64,000 bases of DNA, from assembly GCF_023370075.1 (NCBI RefSeq), contig NZ_CP097149.1:434001-498000 (forward strand). Direction: 5' to 3'. A model generated the notes under the pieces. That model had not been told where the DNA came from. It made no database searches and was given only the letters and a program-made list of their open reading frames with translations. Position 1 is the first letter of the stretch; every line of letters starts with the position of its first letter. Of this stretch, positions 61,096-64,000 are shown piece by piece. The DNA is from Deinococcus sp. QL22 (GTDB lineage: Bacteria; Deinococcota; Deinococci; Deinococcales; Deinococcaceae). The position numbers were made by a program, and so were the translations under genes.

Positions 61096-61725
61096 TCAGT
61101 TCTCCCCTACAAACAGAGTTGTGGTCAGCGGCGTGATCTTCACGACAACCTGGCCGCCGCGATGCACCGGGGCACGCCGCACAATCAGCACATCAATCAG
61201 CGAGTCATCCGCCCAGACCCCCGCATGAGTCAGAGCGTCCTCTAACGCCTTCGGGATGTTGCTGAGGTCGCGTTTCCGCAGATCCGGCGGCGAGACGATC
61301 AATTCCAGCTGCAGGCGAGCACCAGGCGGAGTCCTGGGCTGGCCATAGTTCTGGATGCAAGAGGCAACAGCTCTGCGGTAGTTGCGCCCCTCTTCACTGA
61401 GCAGCACTTTGGCCCGGTACGGAATGGCCTTCGGATTCTTCGGCTTGAACTTCACCACAATCGAGCGCCAGATGCTGTTCAGGGAAGGCGGGTAAGGCAG
61501 GGTAAAGGTCAGGGTTCCAGGTGGACTCGTTTCGGGTTGTTCCGGCTCACTAGTCCACTCGGGCTGTTTTTCCTGCGCTGGGCGCGGCTGCACAGGTGGA
61601 CTCGTTTCAAGTACTGGCTGTGCCGTTCCGACCAGGCCCAACTTCAGCCGGATCGCATCGCGTAGGTCAGGCGCGATCCGGCTGAGGTATTGCTCAGCAG
61701 CTGCACGGCTGCCAAAAGGATTCAC
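61096..61725 (-). CDS. RusA-family Holliday junction resolvase with N-terminal extension, 209 aa
   Basis: Resolves branched DNA before packaging. The RusA domain covers about 72-200: LTFTLPYPPSLNSIWRS, then LIVSPPDLRKRDLSNIPKALEDALTHAGVWADDSLID, with the acidic residues that bind metal. The first 70 residues are extra: a short helical piece (SRAAAEQYLSRIAPDLRDAIRLKLG) and a Pro/Glu linker containing two ETSPP copies from a 16-bp direct repeat (61518-61533 and 61593-61608). The GTG start overlaps the HNH gene stop. Confidence 0.9.
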   Translation of the reverse strand: MNPFGSRAAAEQYLSRIAPDLRDAIRLKLGLVGTAQPVLETSPPVQPRPAQEKQPEWTSEPEQPETSPPGTLTFTLPYPPSLNSIWRSIVVKFKPKNPKAIPYRAKVLLSEEGRNYRRAVASCIQNYGQPRTPPGARLQLELIVSPPDLRKRDLSNIPKALEDALTHAGVWADDSLIDVLIVRRAPVHRGGQVVVKITPLTTTLFVGEN

Positions 61726-62021
61726 AGGCCCACCGCTTTCACCCGGTTCGCTGCTCGATGCGCCGCGTCATAGGTCAGGTGACATCTTTGGCACATTGCC
61801 CGTAGGTTCTGAGGGGAACAGTTCTCAGGCACATGATCCAAGTGGGCCACCGTCAAGACCACACGGCTGCCGGTCACAGGGTGCGCTTCCCCGTTGGCAG
61901 CGCGGCAATCGGGATAGGCAGGGCTGCCTTCACAGCGGTTGTTGGCCCGTTGCCGGATGCTGGCAGCGACATCCTTCCAGTCGGTGGGGTAGCGCTTGAG
62001 ATTTTCTGGCTTGATCGGCAT
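61722..62021 (-). CDS. HNH endonuclease, 99 aa
   Basis: Compact HNH nuclease. KDVAASIRQRANNRCEGSPAYPDCRAANG provides the first cysteine pair region, TVAHLDHVPENCSPQNLRAMCQRCHLTYDAAHR the catalytic His-Asn-His with the second zinc ligand pair (CQRC). Such small phage HNH proteins nick DNA, sometimes aiding terminase; here it is in the early region, next to RusA, so recombination or host-DNA attack are equally possible. ATG overlaps the upstream stop (TGATG). Confidence 0.88.
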   Translation of the reverse strand: MPIKPENLKRYPTDWKDVAASIRQRANNRCEGSPAYPDCRAANGEAHPVTGSRVVLTVAHLDHVPENCSPQNLRAMCQRCHLTYDAAHRAANRVKAVGL

Positions 62022-62569
62022 CAGCGTGCGGCCTTAGCGCGTTTGGGCTTAGCAGCAGGCTCGTGGTACGGCTGCGCGACAAGACTGCCAGGCACCGGCC
62101 CACGCTGAGCCCACCGGGCAAAGATGTGTTGCCGTACATCCCAGTTGTCGTAGCTGCACACATCGGATTTGCCGCGCCGGGCCAGAGTGCGGGTGAGGGT
62201 CACTCCACAGGCACCGCACCGGTAGATGTTGCCGAACTCCAGCCGCGCATCAAAGTGCATGTTGACGGCCCAGGCGTGGATGCAGAGTTCACCGGTGAAC
62301 CCTTCGGTAATCAGGAGAGCCTGTTCGGATTCGGCGCAACTCCAGGCCTTGAACCGGGGATCGTAGAACCCGGCATCTTCACCAATCTCCTCAGCATCTG
62401 AAGCTTTGATGGGGCGGCCATCGACCCGCCACGCTGCGAGCATGAGGCGTTCGCGGCGGCGCACCATCTTGAGACCGAGGCTATCCTCCAGGCGGCAGAC
62501 GATAGCGGGGCCACCCTCCTGTGCAGCGGGAATCATCTGATCAAGGGCGAGAGTGCGCAGAGTGCTCAC
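62021..62569 (-). CDS. Phage zinc-finger-like protein, 182 aa
   Basis: The start is taken as GTG at 62569, overlapping the upstream stop (GTGA); the longer frame has shadow composition. Mid-protein, CIHAWAVNMHFDARLEFGNIYRC leads to CGACGVTLTRTLARRGKSDVC, giving four cysteines that could form a zinc ribbon. The C-terminus is basic (KPKRAKAAR). Perhaps a DNA-binding early protein. Family unknown. Confidence 0.6.
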   Translation of the reverse strand: MSTLRTLALDQMIPAAQEGGPAIVCRLEDSLGLKMVRRRERLMLAAWRVDGRPIKASDAEEIGEDAGFYDPRFKAWSCAESEQALLITEGFTGELCIHAWAVNMHFDARLEFGNIYRCGACGVTLTRTLARRGKSDVCSYDNWDVRQHIFARWAQRGPVPGSLVAQPYHEPAAKPKRAKAAR

Positions 62570-63399
62570 CCTTTGACCTCTTCGACCAAGTTCATCACGG
62601 CTTTCTTCAGGTAAGGGGCCGTGTCGCCGAAAGCCACCGTGGAGTGCGACTCCGTATCGACGATTAACGCCTGCACCTGGGCGTTGCCGCTGGTGTCCTT
62701 TTTGACCACGATCCGCAGCTCTTGAGTGTCGGTGAGCTGCTGTTCGGCGTAGCTCACACACCAGTCCGTCCAGCCACCCTTGCCGGTGCTGTTGTTCTGC
62801 TGGATGCTGGTCTGAATGTGGTTCTCTTGCCGCTTGAGGCGCTCGTAAGTCCCGTTGGTGACGTTCTCTGCCAGCGCTGTCGCCCGCTGTTCTCCGGTCA
62901 ACGCATGGAAGGGCACTTCGGTTCCCGTGTCAGGGTGTGCCACCGTGCCGTGCGCATCGATGGCCGCTGCCACCTCTGCCGCTGCTTTCACTTGACTCGT
63001 GCTAGGCCGCTCGCTGCCGGTGGCCGTCTTCAGATACGTCGCCACAGCCACCTGCATTTCGGGCTCAAGTGTTGCCACCACTTTGGCCGCGTCCTTGTAC
63101 TCGCGGGCCTGGCGTTCGTTCTCCGGGTGTAAACCAATGGTTGTCAAAGTCTGGCTGGTTTCTGCCGCGTCCATGAGTTGCTGCGCCCGCTGGCGAGACC
63201 AGCCCCAGACCTGTTCGGAGTAGTCACCAAAGGTCTTGTATTCAGCGCGGTAGAGACGGCGGTCACGAATGGTCAGCAACGCCTCACCCACGCTGACAAA
63301 CCCTGCCCAGCCCTGGCGCACGATGGCTTCCAGCTTGGTGAGTTCACCGCGTTCTTCTGGGGCTAGCACGGGGGCAGGCTGTTCAAGGGTACTAGTCAT
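62566..63399 (-). CDS. DUF3102/ParB-like phage protein, 277 aa
   Basis: The N-terminal part (LEAIVRQGWAGFVSVGEALLTIRDRRLYRAEYKTFGDYSEQ, WGWSRQRAQQLMDAAET) matches the helix-turn-helix layout of DUF3102 and plasmid/phage ParB-like proteins. These often regulate transcription or bind replication origins. The middle is helical with STSQVKAAAEVAAAID. The C-terminus has a different strand-rich part (ELRIVVKKDTSGNAQVQAL). GGAGG seven bases before the ATG. It is likely a replication or control protein of the early operon. Confidence 0.65.
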   Translation of the reverse strand: MTSTLEQPAPVLAPEERGELTKLEAIVRQGWAGFVSVGEALLTIRDRRLYRAEYKTFGDYSEQVWGWSRQRAQQLMDAAETSQTLTTIGLHPENERQAREYKDAAKVVATLEPEMQVAVATYLKTATGSERPSTSQVKAAAEVAAAIDAHGTVAHPDTGTEVPFHALTGEQRATALAENVTNGTYERLKRQENHIQTSIQQNNSTGKGGWTDWCVSYAEQQLTDTQELRIVVKKDTSGNAQVQALIVDTESHSTVAFGDTAPYLKKAVMNLVEEVKG

Positions 63400-63911
63400 A
63401 GGTGATCCTCCCAGCCGTATGCGGTGTACACGGCAGCACGGTGTTTGGCATACACACGGTTCAGGGCGTCCGTGCGCACCTTGCCACGTATGCCGTCCAG
63501 GCCTTCACTCAAAGAGGCCCTGTAGTACTCGTCCAGGTGGTGGCTCCACAGCTCTTGCTGGGACATCTCGCTGGCATTCTCGGGCGGCACAATGTTGGAC
63601 TTGAACGCCTCGACGTAAGCTTCCACCTGGGCTTCCTGCCGGGCCTTGCGGGTCTCTGCGGCCTGATTCGCGCTGTCCTGGCGAACACGGGCAGCATCCT
63701 GAGCACGGGCGAACTGCGCGGTACTTTCTGCCTTCAGAACACGCTCTTCCAAGTACAGCTTCACGATCCCGTCTGTCAGGCGATCCCGGCGGCCAACCCG
63801 CAACTCACTCGGGCGCTCACGGTCATGCGTGCCGAGGAGGTCACGGATCATGGCGGGCGTCCAGCCGCGTTCCTTCAGTTGTTGTGTGGTGAGGGCAGGT
63901 GGTTTCGGCAT
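63396..63911 (-). CDS. Phage hypothetical protein, coiled-coil, 171 aa
   Basis: The ATG at 63911 has GGAG seven bases upstream. The first 55 residues contain TTQQLKERGWTPAMIRDLLGTHDRERP, a small motif seen in many actinobacterial and Deinococcus proteins that begin with a helix-turn-helix-like unit. A long charged helix follows (RVLKAESTAQFARAQDAARVRQDSANQAAETRKARQEAQVEAYVEAF), then a compact C-terminal part. Unknown function. Confidence 0.6.
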   Translation of the reverse strand: MPKPPALTTQQLKERGWTPAMIRDLLGTHDRERPSELRVGRRDRLTDGIVKLYLEERVLKAESTAQFARAQDAARVRQDSANQAAETRKARQEAQVEAYVEAFKSNIVPPENASEMSQQELWSHHLDEYYRASLSEGLDGIRGKVRTDALNRVYAKHRAAVYTAYGWEDHL

Positions 63912-63955
63912 GGGGATCTCCAAGAGGGCGGGCACACAGGCCCGCCCCGGTCTGT

Positions 63956-64000
63956 TCAGGCGCTGGGTTGTGTGCCGAAGCCGTCGCTGCCATCGGTGGG
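63956..64000 (-). CDS. C-terminal fragment of a gene continuing past the window
   Basis: Fourteen codons (PTDGSDGFGTQPSA) and a TGA at 63958-63956 on the minus strand. A GGGCGGGC/GCCCGCCC hairpin lies between it and the next gene (63926-63948 region). Too short to identify. Confidence 0.4.
   Translation of the reverse strand, partial: PTDGSDGFGTQPSA

Overview
The window looks like a Deinococcus chromosome entering a prophage. The host part (1 to about 24.3 kb) is GC-rich. It has leaderless-type promoters (a TANNNT box six bases before an ATG) in front of at least six genes, a pattern well known in Deinococcus. Its proteins (NusB, FolD, LigA, IspG, UgpC-type ATPase, DUF1905, Asp23, three BMP-family receptors) fit that genus. 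The species cannot be fixed from this sequence.

Host layout: ispG (cut by the left edge); two tandem BMP-family substrate-binding lipoprotein-type genes; a GH13 amylase-family enzyme behind a structured leader; a small P-loop kinase; a divergent-PAP2 membrane protein; the coupled Asp23-nusB-folD operon; ligA; a third BMP receptor with a strong terminator; an amino-acid ABC permease and binding protein; and an MsmX/UgpC-type sugar ABC ATPase. Next is a putative HEXXH metallopeptidase gene cleanly split by an 891-bp IS5-family element (18-bp inverted repeats, ATT target duplication, two-frame transposase with an A7 slippery site). A class A penicillin-binding protein, a vWA-domain secreted protein and a coupled membrane protein follow. 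Between 24.3 and 26.7 kb lie an ORF broken by an in-frame amber codon, two tandem type IV pilin-like genes each with its own terminator, and a ribbon-helix-helix-like protein whose start codon sits in a 12-bp palindrome. The prophage end is probably in this stretch, but no att site can be proved because the other end lies outside the window.

From 26.7 kb to the right edge almost every gene is on the minus strand and forms a long-tailed siphophage genome read from right to left. The right end holds early/middle genes (ParB/DUF3102-like proteins, HNH nuclease, RusA resolvase, many small coupled ORFs), closed by a strong hairpin at 58.3 kb. A separate two-gene unit follows: a RyR-domain protein with a C-terminal Acb2/Tad1-like hairpin domain (candidate anti-CBASS/anti-Thoeris nucleotide sponge), coupled to an RNase AS-type DEDDh exonuclease. 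A 500-bp noncoding stretch then carries a tRNA-like gene with an encoded CCA and a second tRNA-like fold.

The late genes are in classic order: TerS, TerL, portal, scaffold, decoration, major capsid, connectors, tail terminator, major tail protein, tail-assembly chaperone with a C_CCC_CCT -1 frameshift site, and a 2628-residue tape measure carrying two cell-wall hydrolase domains. After these come distal tail proteins, a repeat-bearing protein, a fibre with a 22-proline linker, and a lysis cassette (membrane proteins plus M23 endolysin) ending at a 12-bp-stem terminator at 26.74 kb. No integrase, repressor or protease/prohead maturation gene is visible in the window.
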